DNA of 64,000 bases, taken from the NCBI GenBank assembly GCA_003194525.1, contig NBIV01000124.1, positions 62,001 through 126,000 of the forward strand, given 5' to 3'. The stretch comes from Gracilariopsis chorda (taxonomy: Eukaryota > Rhodophyta > Florideophyceae > Gracilariales > Gracilariaceae). This document shows positions 8,543-19,370 of the stretch, one piece after another (positions within the stretch are counted from its first letter, which is position 1; each line of letters opens with the position of its first letter). Both the position numbers and the translations under genes were made by a program. Under the pieces are notes generated by a model. That model made no database searches. It was given only the letters and a program-made list of their open reading frames with translations, and was not told the DNA's origin.

Positions 8543-11500
8543 TTACCCAACTTGGGCATTAACCAGCGTGGCTGGGGCTGCAGTTCCCGTTTGACGGTGG
8601 TATCGCAGGACCTGCGACCGTGGGAGGTGTTCAATTGACTCCCACGTATCCCCACTGGGGTCGTACCCGTACCAGCGGACGCGGTATTGTAGAATACCAT
8701 CCTGGTCCCAGGTGTGTCCGACAAGTCGGTCTACTACGAACTCTCGTTCGTAGACCTGCCGGCCGTGCCGGGTGGTGGTTGTACTTCCTTGCGGGGGCTG
8801 CCCGCTGTGCGGTATAATGTCCCTTAGCAGGGTGTTCGGCGATAACTCCGGCGTTGTCGTGCGCTGTGATAGTGGCCGCTGCTCATGCGGGAAGATATCC
8901 CCCAAGAGGGTGTGTGGTGCCACGGTTTTCACCGGCAAGTCATTCCCCATTGGGGTAGGTTCATTTCCGCTTTCGCGGTATTGCGGGCGAACCGCCAGTC
9001 GGCGGGGGACTTGGGCTCCGCCTTCGCGGTTGAGCTCATGAACCTCGAGTTTGCGGGAAGATGACCCCTTCTGCGGGATTGGCATTTTCACAATCCCCTG
9101 GGGGGTCCCGTGCGACACGGTGATTGGGTGGCAAACCGCCTCCCTGCCAGGCGCACGAGCGCTCTGCACCATACGTTCCGGCGATGCCGTGGTGTCCCCG
9201 GCTACTGACGAGTTGCCTGGGGCTAACTCCGGTACACTGGTATTTTGGTCAAAATTCCCCTTTGAGGGGTGCCGGGCAAGTGCCGATGATACCCTTTTCA
9301 GGGGAATTGCCGCTAAGCGCGGTGCACCATCTCCATGAGGAGGAGCAGCGTCCGGTACGACCAGTTTCGAGCGTGCGATGGCGAGCGTTTTTCCCGAGTT
9401 CCTCGGCTTTTCGCCGCAGCGATGCGGGGGTTGGCGCACATTATTCCCCGTAGCGGGGGCTTTGATTCCGTCAACGACGGGAGGCGTTTCCGGTGCTTGC
9501 GAGCCAGGGCTTAAAGCTTCAACTGCGGCTTGGCTGCCTTTTTCCCCAAGAGGGGTGTGGGTATTTCCCTGTGAGGCCGGCGTATCTGGGCGCCCCTTCT
9601 CCGCAAGGCGCGGGTCTGATTGACCTGATTGAACCGCTTCCGCGGGGACTTCCGCCAACGGCGGCTTCGAGGCATCGGGCGATTGCCTTTCCGCTGCTGC
9701 GGTATTGGAGTGAGGCTTCTCGTTTCACCGTGACAAACGTTGTATTTGCCGCTTTTGCGAGGCCTGCGCGTCTGGTTCCTGTTGCACAGCACTGCCCGGG
9801 AACGGGGGATTAGTGTCGCGTGACATACTCCGCGCTCCACGGTCAGTGTTCCGTATGTTACGGTGTGTTTCCCGTTGCGACGGCGATATTGCTCCTCGAA
9901 GACGAGTGTTCTCCTCCCCCTCCTTAGACGGAGCGGCGGGATAAGGGATAACATTCCCCGCCTGGCGGGTATAGATGCGCGCCAGTGGGGCAGACGTGGT
10001 AGGGGCGGGCGCTGAGGGGCCCGAATTACCCGGCTGAGCCGGTGAGTCCGACAGAGTCGGTAGGTCTGAGAGTCCCCGGCTGGGGTGTGGTAGTACCGTA
10101 GGTCTAGTACTCCCGGATGGTTCCGGTGTTGCAGAGTCCGTAGAAACGGGGTTGCCTGGATCCAGGACTACCTCTGACGAGGGAGGAGGGGCAAGGACAA
10201 CACGATCACGGGAAATCCGTTCGTGCGTGTCGCCCATCTCTACCACGACAGTGTCGGTGTTAACAGAGATGACCTTGAAGGGTCCATCCGCCACAGGCGA
10301 GAGTTTGTGACGCTCCTCCCGTTCCGGGTTGTAGTACTCCTTCCTGATGAACACGTAGTTATTTGCCCGAATCGGGGGGGTCTTTCCTCGCAAGCGAGCG
10401 TCAAAATTCCGCTTGTAAGCGGCTTGGGCCCGTGCCATAGACTTCCGCGCAGCGGGGACCAGCTTGGAAAGCCATTACTTCCATTGCTGCCGGTAGATAC
10501 CCACAGATGAAAAATTGTCCAAGGTAGCTTGGGGTTCCAGCGCCACAGGCGGGGGTGTTCTAGATAGAACCAACTCGAATGGCGAAACTCCGGTAGTCCG
10601 GTGTACCTGCGTATTGTACGCGTAGGTTACCGCATCAGCGTAGAGATCCCAATTCGTTGGGTGGTCGGCGACGTAGGAACGTAACGCCGCGAGTAACGTC
10701 CGGTTAAACCGTTCAACTTGCCCATTACACTGGGGGTGGTAGGTAGTCGTGAACAAGTTCTTGACATCCAGGATGCGACAAACATCCTGGAAGAACTTGC
10801 TCACGAACTGCTTCCCGTTGTCGGAGAGCACCTCCACAGGGGGACCGTAGACAAAAATCCAGTGCGTCACCAGAGCCTGGGCCACCGTGAGAGCGGTTAT
10901 CCTCCGAAGAGGGACAGTCCGTACCAGCTTAGAAAAGCGGTCGGTGATGACAAGTAGAAACTTGTTTCCAGGTTTTGTGGTGAGTAGTGGTCCGAGAAGA
11001 TCAATTGCGATAAACTCGAGTGGCGCCCTTGCGGGGAATAGTTTCATCTTCTTGGCATTTTTGCGGAGTTTGACGCGATTCTTCGCGCATTCGCTACAAA
11101 ACCGCACAGTTGCGTAGCAATCCACCGCCATTGCGGGCCAATAGAAATCCCTTCGCAGGGTTAGGTAGAGTTTCCTCCCACCTGGGTGACCTCCAATGGG
11201 GGCGTAGTGTGATAGATGTAACACCCGCGATTGCAGGGAATGTGGTACCACAATCTGTGGGCGGGCTTCGACCTTTCTTACGAGGTAGCCTTTGTCGTTT
11301 ACCCCGAAAGGGAGATCTTCACCACCGTTGATACGGGCACGAATCCTCGTACAGAATGGGTCGCCGAATTGTTCTCGGATCATTTCTTCCGGTGATACCG
11401 GTACAAAGTTTCCCGGTAACGGGTTCTCAGATTCATCTCGCGATGCGAGTACTTCGTCAAAATCAGCATCCTCGTCCCAGGTTTCTGGCCTAGCCTCGAA

Positions 11501-14104
11501 GGCATGTTCCGGATCATCCGGGTCTATATCCCTGAAACATGGGACTTCATCATCCTCCGTTGGGAGTGCTTCCCCACTTGTGGGTAACCGCGACAAAGCA
11601 TCGGCCTGGGTGTTCTGCGCACCCTTTTTATAAATGACTTGAAAGTCATATTCCGCGAGGCAGAGTCTCCAGCGCATGAGGCGTCCCGACGGGTCGGAGA
11701 TATTCATCAACCACCTCAATGAGGAATGATCCGTGTACACGGTGAAGTGAATTCCCATAAGGTAGGGGCGCAGAGTGGTCATCGCCCATACGACGGCGAG
11801 GCACTCTTTCTCCGATACGGAGTAGTTCCGCTCATGAACATTGAGCGAACGTGACCAATAACCAATTAGATGTCGTTCCCCCTCGGGGGTGGTTTGAAAA
11901 AGAGCACAACCGACTTGGTAGTCGCTCGAGTCCGTATCTACGGAGTATGGCAACCCAAGTTTTGGTAGATGTAGGATTGGTGGTGATGTGACAGTCTCCT
12001 TTAAGGAGTTAAAAGCTTCCGATTGCTCGGGCGTAAATGTTCCCAGTTTTGGGGGGTTCCCCTTTCGCAACAACTCGTTTAGGGGCGCTGCAGTATCCGA
12101 AAAGTTCGGGATAAACCGTCGATAGACGTTGACCAGCCCCAGAAAGGAGCGCAGTTCCGTTTGAGTACGGGGTTCTTTCGCCTCAACGAGGGATTTGACT
12201 CGAGCTTTCTCGATCGCTAACCGTCCAGGACGGATAATGTGACCCAGATACTTCACAGTATCTGTAAAAAATTCGCATTTCCTCAACTTGAGGGTAATTC
12301 CGGCATCGCGGAGTACGGTCAGCACGTCTCGGACGTGAGTGAGATGGTCGTCCAACGAGTTGGAGAAGATGATAATATCATCAAGGTAGACCAGACAACT
12401 CCGCCACTTAAAGCGGTTGAGTAGAATATCTACTGCACGCTGAAAGGTGGCGGGGGCGTTGGTTAACCCAAATGGCATCCGCTTGAAGCGGTACGTTCCT
12501 GCATGGCAGGTGAGTGCGGTTTTGTGGCGATCCTCCTGTCTGACAGGTACTTGCCAATATCCCCAATTGGCATCAAGGCCCGTGAACACGGTGGCGTCTC
12601 CAAGGGAGTCAATGCACTCGTCCATACGAGGGATGGGGCACATGTCCCTAACAGTCACGGCATTGAGCCGGCGGTAGTCGACACAGAACCTCCAGGTTCC
12701 GTCGGCCTTTAAAGCCAGTACAACTGGGGATGCCCAGGGTGATTGAGCGGGCTCAATCACACCTGCGCGGAGCATCTTGTCCACCTGGGACTGCTCCTCT
12801 TCCCGAGCTTTCGGAACTGCCCTGTAAGAGGGTTGTGCAACCGGTCGCGCACCGGGGATTAAATCGATCCGGTGTTCCGTTGCATTAATCTCGCCAAGCG
12901 AGCCATCCCACATTGTGGTGAATTCCCGTAACATAGTACGGAGTTTGTCGCAGTGCGACTCTGGCACGTGGCTGAAGTCCAGCGCTCCCAATGCTTTTTC
13001 CGGATCAATCCGGTCATTGCTCGATGGAGCATTGTCCTGTGGAACAGGTGTGGTTCGCAATTCCGAGTTACTCAGTATGTTCGGCGCTGAAGTAGCGGTT
13101 TCCTCCCCCTCCTTAGACTTGACGTCTTCAGACGGCGGGGAGAACTCCTCAGAAGAGGTGGTAACTCCGAGTACATTGGCGGCTGTCCTCTTTGCTGGCA
13201 GCATTCCCATAGAATGGGGGGTTACACTCCCAATTACTTGGTGTTTGACCAGATACTGGGGGTGTTTGCCAAGGTTTGCAACCAATATCCGGAAAGGGAC
13301 ATCCGGGGAAATGGAGACAATTCCATTAGCCAGCACCAGCTGGGATTTCTCGTACAACGAAACAAGGGGTTGTATAACCCGAAGACCGTGTTGACGGGAA
13401 TTTACCTGCACCCAGACTTGGGACTCAGCCGGTATAGAAACCGAGGCAGCGACGCGGAGCTTGGTGGACTCGCGGGACGCGGGCGGTGGTTCCTGCACAG
13501 CAGGGAGCGGAACTTGTTTCCGAGAGGACCGCTTTAGCGGGCGGCGAACAATCGGAACCGACGATCCGTCGTCAAGTTCTACACGCCTGAGGCGGAGCCT
13601 GATTGCGTCGACAAATCTGTCGCAGTAATCACATCCCAGTATGACTGGTGCTGCCAATGAACGGCAAACGATGAAGTCCAACTTCACCACAGAGGTACCA
13701 AGTCTCACGACGAGGTCCACTGTGCCCACCGTTTGTAACGGATTGTTGTTCGCATCCGAAATGTCGGGGACCGCGTCAGAGCAGATACGCGACCGCACAA
13801 GCGGGGGTAACAATGATTCCACAACAAAGTTGGGGCCTGCACCTGTATCCAGGACGGTGAGACACCTCACCATAAACTGGGGGTCAAGGCCAAGGTCGGC
13901 ATAGACCTTATAATTGCGTTTGGCCAAGACCAAGACTCTACCGGGAATCCGGGGATTTTTACTCCGTATCCACGGGCGACGCAACACACCGAGGTGCGCA
14001 GAGTCCGAGTCAGCGGTGTCTTTCCTCGAGAGGACTTTCACCGGGGAGCGAGGCGAGGACGCCTCGGGCGCCAACAGCCTCGTTCTTGAGGACGCCTCTT
14101 TCAA
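8543..14104 (-). pseudogene. Ty3/gypsy pol: protease, RT, RNase H, integrase, chromodomain
   Basis: A single minus-strand frame of about 1853 codons. The first 1209 are uninterrupted: protease LDTGAG (residues 85-90); RT with LNAVTVRDMCPIPRMD and YLDD (573-576); RNase H from SVDTDSSDYQVGCALF (about 721) with YTDHSSLRWL; integrase zinc finger HLSHYAPIGGH plus CSEC near 970-1010; and core DLLGPLL, DNGKQF, NGQVERFNR. TAA (10475-10477) then TGA (9725-9727) interrupt the frame, which otherwise continues in phase to 8543. The tail holds a chromodomain (VVDRLVGHTWDQDGILQYRV, then WYGYDPSGDTWESIEHL) near 8580-8740. Chromodomains steer integration to modified histones in chromoviruses. The frame is -1 relative to gag and overlaps its end. 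Confidence 0.9.
8570..8745 (-). other. Chromodomain at the C terminus of Ty3 pol
   Basis: YRVRWYGYDPSGDTWESIEH has the aromatic residues and the TWE signature of a chromodomain. It lies about 600 codons past the integrase core, after a long Pro/Ser/Thr-rich linker. It shares the pol frame but lies after both in-frame stops, so this copy would lose it without readthrough. Confidence 0.85.
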
Positions 14105-14121
14105 AGGGGAGACTCCCTCAG

Positions 14122-16296
14122 TTAGTTTTCCGCCTTCGGCGGTGGGTTGGTTTCCTCGACAACGAGTGCTTCATCCCGTTGACGGGGGTTTCTATCCGCA
14201 TAAGCGGGGGTTGCAACGGATGGTTGCGTGATCTCCCGAATCGGGGTGTATGAAGCTTGCCGCGCACGCAGGGTCTGTGGTAGGGCGTGGGAAAAGTCCG
14301 TTTTCGCACGGAGGTAGGAAGCCGTCGGGACGGAACGTTTCTCTTCTGGGGTGAGGGCCTCATAATTTGCCACTACCTTGGCCATATCCTTCAGTGAACA
14401 AATACACTGAGGTGAGGTATGGCCATGGGTATAGCACAGGTTGCATATGAGAGCCAGCACCGCGACACGCGGATTATTATTCCGAGTATCGGAGAAGCGA
14501 ACCGCAGGGCGGGTGTCAGTCCATCCAGGCCGTTGATAACGGGGTTGACCGTTTGAAAACGGGAGTCGTTGGGGTTGAACCCGACTGTTACCACTGTACA
14601 AAACGGGGTCTTCCGTTCCCGTATCACGGGTCGTCTCCGTCGTTGACGGCAAATCACTGGTGGGTATCGACACAGCATCCCCCTGCACAAAATGCACGGT
14701 ATCAAATCCCTGTCCAGGGTTCCCATCCGCGGTGAGCGGTAGAGAGGAAGCTTCGCTTTCCAGCAACAACGCCTTGGCGGATTTAGACCGATTGTTCGGA
14801 GTTCTTGCACGAAGTGCATCCCCTTCCGCTCGAGCGTGTTGGACCAGCTCGAGGTAGGTCATCCTCCGCTTGTCCTCCCGATAACGGGTAACTAAACTCC
14901 GGATTGCCGGGTCAAGACCATCGATGAACATGGTACTGCGCTCCCCAGCGGGGTATACGTTACCACATCTGTGGAAAGCCTTGTTAAGGCGCACCGATTA
15001 ATCGGTCTCGGTCTCTCCAGCACGCTGGCGTGTATCTCGCAAAGCGAGGATAGCCTGCTGAATAGCGGTGTTGGTGGCGTAGGAGCGCAGAAGATACTGC
15101 ACAGCCTCCGGCCAGCAAGTAAATCCTCCCTCGGAGGCGCGAGAACATCCTCTGACAGAGGTGTATTGGTCCTTCGCCACTCCCCGTAAGAAATACGGTA
15201 AAGCCAAATAGGCTTCTCCCTCATTCATACCGAGGATATGGGCCTCCGCTACAAAGCGGGATAGGAAATCCAGTAATAGGACTGGGTCCTCTCCAGTAAA
15301 ATAATGGTTGCGGAGCGAGAGCTGCATTCGCTTAATGCATTCTCGCACCTTCCCCGTACCACGGGGCGTACGTCCAAGTGACGAATCTTCGAGCCGGTAG
15401 TACCGGTATGATAAAAGCTTCCGGTAATCCGGGTTTGTCGGTTTCAATTCCCGGAGACCGGGGTGTCTTCTCCCCTTCTGGCGGGTTCGGACCACACCTT
15501 CAGTGGCCGATGACCACTTCGAGCGGGAGGAGTAGCCTCGCTTCTCGTCCTCCGAGTCGGAGTCCGAGGAGCTCGAGCTAACCGAATGGTTTCGGGATGA
15601 GTCCGACGATGTCGAAGAATCGGAGTCCGAATATTTTCGGTGGTGTTTCCGTCGATGACGGCGTTTCTTCTTCCCAGCAAGCTGGTCGTTGTGCAATGCC
15701 TCGTTTACCGGATCACCCGGGGGTGGTTTGTCCATGAGGACGAACTGCTCCAGCGTCTCCAAGCGGGCACCAATCCGTTCAAATCGGGCTTCAACTCCTT
15801 CGATGAAGGTGGCGGGTTGTCCCAAACTCTCCAACACGGAGTTGACGTCAGACCGTAAAATACGGAGTTCCTCGGCGACCTCCTTTACGGGGGTTGCCGA
15901 GACCACCTCTTGGAGGGATTTTAGTTCCCCTACAAGGGTGTAATGGGCGGTCTACAGAGCGCGGACCTGGGATTCCAGGGAAGTCCCCTGGGGGGTGTTA
16001 TCGCCCGTTCCACGGGGGCTTGAAGCCGCGACAACGGGAGCAGGCCGGGGTGCCTGGGGCACTGCGGCAACAGCCGGAGTCGATGCTGCATTCCCCTGCG
16101 GGGGTGATAACGAGGGCAAAAGGAGGTTCCGGGGTTCCCGGTCGGGGGTATCATTCCGCGATGAAGCGGCGCCAGCACGGCTGGAACTTGTCCGTATGGG
16201 GATACGGGGTACGAACCGAACTTCGGAAGTGTCCGCGTTGTCGCGGGAGCGACTACGCGTAACCACTGGCTCCGCGTCGGAGGGATTTCTCGACAT
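14122..16296 (-). pseudogene. Ty3/gypsy gag with CCHC knuckle, two in-frame stops
   Basis: Minus-strand frame of 724 codons from ATG at 16296. It is broken by TAG (15952-15954) and TAA (14998-15000) but is otherwise in one phase. The N-terminal part is Arg/Pro/Ala rich. Next comes a basic KKKRRHRRKHHRK tract followed by a long Ser/Asp run. A capsid-like helical part follows (LLLDFLSRFVAEAHILGMNE, YLRSYATNTAIQQAILAL). A CX2CX4HX4C knuckle (CNLCYTHGHTSPQC) lies near 14430. Gag would form the particle and bind element RNA. Pol follows in the -1 frame, overlapping at GGAAAAC just before the gag stop at 14122, which suggests -1 frameshifting. Confidence 0.8.
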
Positions 16297-16376
16297 GATA
16301 AAATCCCGTTACGACGGGAAACGATCACGGAACTTCCGGTAAATAAAAACAAACCTCGTAAGAGGGAAAACAAAAA

Positions 16377-16398
16377 CCGATTCTAGGTCGGGAGACCA
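16377..16398 (-). promoter_or_regulatory. tRNA primer-binding site
   Basis: Three bases inside the 5' LTR. The plus strand here reads CCGATTCTAGGTCGGGAGACCA, which parses as a tRNA 3' end: T-loop end CGATT, T-stem CTAGG, acceptor TCGGGAG, discriminator A, CCA. The minus strand would therefore anneal about 22 nt of a tRNA. The acceptor recalls yeast tRNA-Tyr, but I cannot identify the isotype with certainty. Confidence 0.75.
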
Positions 16399-16401
16399 CT
16401 T

Positions 16402-17227
16402 TGTGGTGCAATCCCCCAAGGAGAAAAACACCGAAAGACGTTCGGGATCTTCCTCTCACGAGGTGAACCCAGTTGGGTAGAGCCCTCCCAGAGGTGTCAC
16501 GGCGAAGCTGGTTTGTAAGACCAGGGACACCTGTCGCGACTCGCGCAGGGAGGTGAAGGCGAAGAATCGGTATCCGCGTGAGCGGGGTGTGATCCTCAGT
16601 AGAGGTATGTTTCCACGTAAGTGGGGGTGTGTGAGCGGATGCGCACACGAGGGCCGCAGATAGCGGGAGGTGCTACCCTAAAAATAGGGGAAAAAGGAAG
16701 GGCGAAGAGGAGGAAGAGAGGACGAAGTGAGTCGCGAGAGCGACGGGGACGAACGGCGATGCCGGTAACAATATCCCTATACAGGGCGAAAAACCAATGC
16801 AATTGGAACAATTATACTCCCAGTGATGGGTCCCTTTAGACGTGCAAGGGGGTTAGATGTCCCGTGGTTTACGGCGTTTCCCTCCAAGGAGGAGTAGAGT
16901 ACGCGCGCAAGCGGCAACAACTAGAGCCAATTCCCCAGGTTGGGGTCCCTTGTTGGGGAAGGTTTACTGGTGCGACGGCAGTGCGCCGTTGCACTAAGTA
17001 CTAGCTTCCCAGAAATGGGTGTGAAAATAATAAATAATATTAACTAAAATACTCCACATTTCGTGGCGACATCCACTACTGTGGCCAACCACCAATTGAC
17101 CCAAAACCGTGTCCCACGTGTCCATATCCACCATAGTGGGGCGTAGTTCATATACACACTACACAACCGATAATATCGGGAAAGCGTTCAAGTATCAAGA
17201 ATCCCTCCCTGAGGGCGTTGCACTTCA
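16402..17227 (-). repeat. 5' LTR of the Ty3/gypsy element
   Basis: 826 bp, TGTGGTGCAATC...GTTGCACTTCA, followed by the target duplication ATTTC (17228-17232). It serves as the promoter LTR for the leftward-reading element. It differs from the 3' LTR at scattered sites, including the first hairpin (CCCCAAAGGGG became CCCCCAAGGAG). Confidence 0.92.
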
Positions 17228-17232
17228 ATTTC

Positions 17233-17490
17233 CAATTGTTTCGGGGCTGATTGATTTGCAAATATCTCGAGCACGGCCAAACAGTTGCCATTGTAGCATT
17301 AATCTCTGTAAGTCTCTGGGAGTTTGGTGACTGTTTGCATCTCCGAGGCAATCTTGGAACGCTTTCCATTGCGTCACAGCGTCAGCATAAGGGTTTTGGT
17401 CACCTCTACCATCGGTCAAGGGCACATTCCGAATGTCTATGTGAAGCAAGGACGCGACGGATTCTCAAACGAGCTTTCTGGGCCCATAAC
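17233..17490 (-). pseudogene. copia-like gag, first (N-terminal) piece
   Basis: The minus-strand frame includes VPLTDGRGDQNPYADAV, then QDCLGDANSHQTPRDLQRLM and LQWQLFGRARDICKSISP, a characteristic copia gag start. An upstream ATG near 17483 opens MGPESSFENPS in a shifted frame. The Ty3 element entered at 17228-17232, so the frame resumes at 5673 on the far side of it. Region 17490-18140, probably leader and LTR of this old element, shows no convincing ORF. Confidence 0.6.
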
Positions 17491-18149
17491 TATGAGACGA
17501 TTAACGAATAAAGGGTAACAAAAGCAAGGGTTTAGTAACAAAAGTAGGTTATGACGGTGTCTCTTCCGTCTGCTCTGTTTTTCTTTCACAGGTTCCTACG
17601 CAGTGTTCCGGCTTAAAAACTGGAAGAATAAAATAGCAAGACCGTTCAAACATTAGATCTAGTACTTTAAAACACAAAGGCAATATCAGAAGTACACTAA
17701 AAAGCGTATTGAGGGTACAGAAAGTATCAGCGTGGCAATGAAGATGTACACCTTTCACAGTTCTGGTCGAAGAATTATTCAGAATACTATAGCCATGCTG
17801 AAACATACGGGCGAACTGTTCTAGCAGCCTTTAAAACATTCGTAGCTTGGCTGAAACAGCAGTTTTACTGTAATTGAATAATGCTAGCGCCAAATGGCGT
17901 ATGTTTTAGCTACTATGCAGATATAAAGGCTGCTGGATGCCAACGGAGAAATTTGAAAGCGCATATGAGAAAAAAGAAAGTAGTTATGCGGTTTTTCATC
18001 ATTTTACGGGCGTTAAGGCTTTGTAAAAGAGCATATGAACGCTTTGATGTTGGTTTTATTGCAAGGAAGGTGCACTGCAATTCTGGTAGGGAAAGTTTAG
18101 ATTCGATGAAAAGAAAAAATGTAATTTGTTGTTAGGGGATCCTTCTTGA

Positions 18150-18530
18150 GAACCTTGTAAGAATTGTAGGCACGTGCTGTTGTTGTTGTTTAATTTGGAA
18201 TTAGGTAAGCTGCAGGACTTAATTTAAATCTTGATTGTATGACCAACAGCCGAGTTTTTGGCTGTTTGTGATCATTGACATAAGTTTTTGGCGGCGTGCC
18301 ATTTCAAAAAGCTTCAAAGAAATTTCTAGGATTTTGGAATCTTGTTCTCCTCTTTGTTTTCAGATTTGTTTTGGCCGTTGATTTTTTTTGGTCCCTGCAT
18401 TTCTACTTGTTCGCGCTTTTTTTGATCTTTACGGGGCTCTCAGCTACAAGGACACCATTTCTAGCTTACTTGATTGCTTAGTTCGGCCCTCCCCCGCGTC
18501 ACGGTTCTGTGATGGTGCCCACATGCTGCA
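18150..18530 (+). repeat. Diverged direct repeat, copy 1 (LTR-like)
   Basis: It resembles 19370-19725 over most of its length. Shared landmarks are GGCGGCGTGCC versus GGTTGCGCGCC, the T-rich middle, GGGGCT...AGCTAC, and the end GCGTCACSGT...GTGATGGYGCCCACA. The TGGYGCCCA at the end looks like a tRNA primer site after an LTR, but I see no gag or pol next to it. Confidence 0.5.
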
Positions 18531-18699
18531 CGCAATGTGCGAAGCACATCAAAAATATTCACAAAATCATTTTCTTCCAATTTTAGTCATGAATTTCAGT
18601 GACTGGTTGGTTGAGCCTGCTGATACCTCTCTCTCAATCTGGTATTTGTGATAACTGTCGGTCGCTAATGTTGCGGAATGTCCCAGAAATTGCTGGAAC

Positions 18700-19370
18700 A
18701 CACGTGTAGAATGTTCCAGTAGTGTCTAGCACATTGCACGCTTTGTTGGCCCAGCAAAGACTACAGTATTTTAGTGATGCTGGCGCAAATTGTCGCTTTA
18801 TTATTGGTTAGTGTGCAGCTCCAGAGGTCTCTAAAAGCCAATGGAGTAACCTAGACGCACACATGAGTAACTAGCAAGTAGAAATGCGTATTTGGCTCGT
18901 TTGTAGTGCCTCTAAACACTATAAAAAGAGGTTCTGAGCTTCGGAATTTGGTCTGAACTCACCTCAACAATCGACCAACGTCTAAGCCCCACCCTTTATC
19001 AACCTTCAGCCACTTCAACTATCATCAACAACCAGTGAGGCGTTCGCCACTGAATAAAGGGCTTCTAGTGAGGCGTGTGCCGCTAGTTGTCCAATAGGGT
19101 GGGGAATTACCGTCTCTAAGACCAGTTGAAGCCCCTTAGGCGTGGACGGGAGACGAGTAGTGTGTACCAAAGGTGTTTCTGTCGTCTGTGAGCCCCACCG
19201 GAGCTTTGCTCGGATAACGGTGTCGGTCGAAAGACCTGGTGATTTCCGGACGGAAGTAATTGACGGGAAGCAATCCGCAGGTGACCTGCCGTGCAAAGTT
19301 TCCTGCAAAGGGCCAGCTTGGGTATAGAGTGAAAGCATATCCCGCTGTTAGTAGCTCTCCTCGGGAAGCC
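18700..19370. other. Spacer between the direct repeats
   Basis: No convincing ORF. A TATA-like CACTATAAAAAGAGG at about 18917-18931 precedes a run of CAAC/ACC-rich sequence, as in an LTR promoter. A short repeated AGTGAGGCGTNYGCC(A/G)CT occurs near 19033 and 19068. Confidence 0.3.

Larger units (their letters stand above)
5679..17227 (-). mobile_element. Ty3/gypsy chromovirus, full length, nested in copia gag
   Basis: The element is 11,549 bp. LTRs of 827 bp (5679-6505) and 826 bp (16402-17227) differ at roughly 17 positions by eye (about 2%). The target duplication ATTTC lies at 5674-5678 and 17228-17232. In the sense (minus) direction the order is LTR, tRNA primer site, gag, protease-RT-RNase H-integrase-chromodomain, a block with an antisense ORF, polypurine tract, LTR. 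At over 11 kb it is long for the class; the extra length is the C-terminal extension of pol and the antisense ORF. Four in-frame stops in gag/pol suggest this copy cannot make full proteins, though no frameshift was seen in the 1209-codon pol core. Confidence 0.9.

Noticed and set aside
8351-10510. Several plus-strand ORFs of 80-109 codons opposite pol
   Set aside because: They are short, overlap in different frames and reflect the GC-rich hairpin composition; only 6795-8351 stands out.
5679-17227. CRISPR-like or regular repeat array in the hairpin-rich element
   Set aside because: The hairpins differ in sequence and spacing, there is no constant repeat unit, and the host is eukaryotic.
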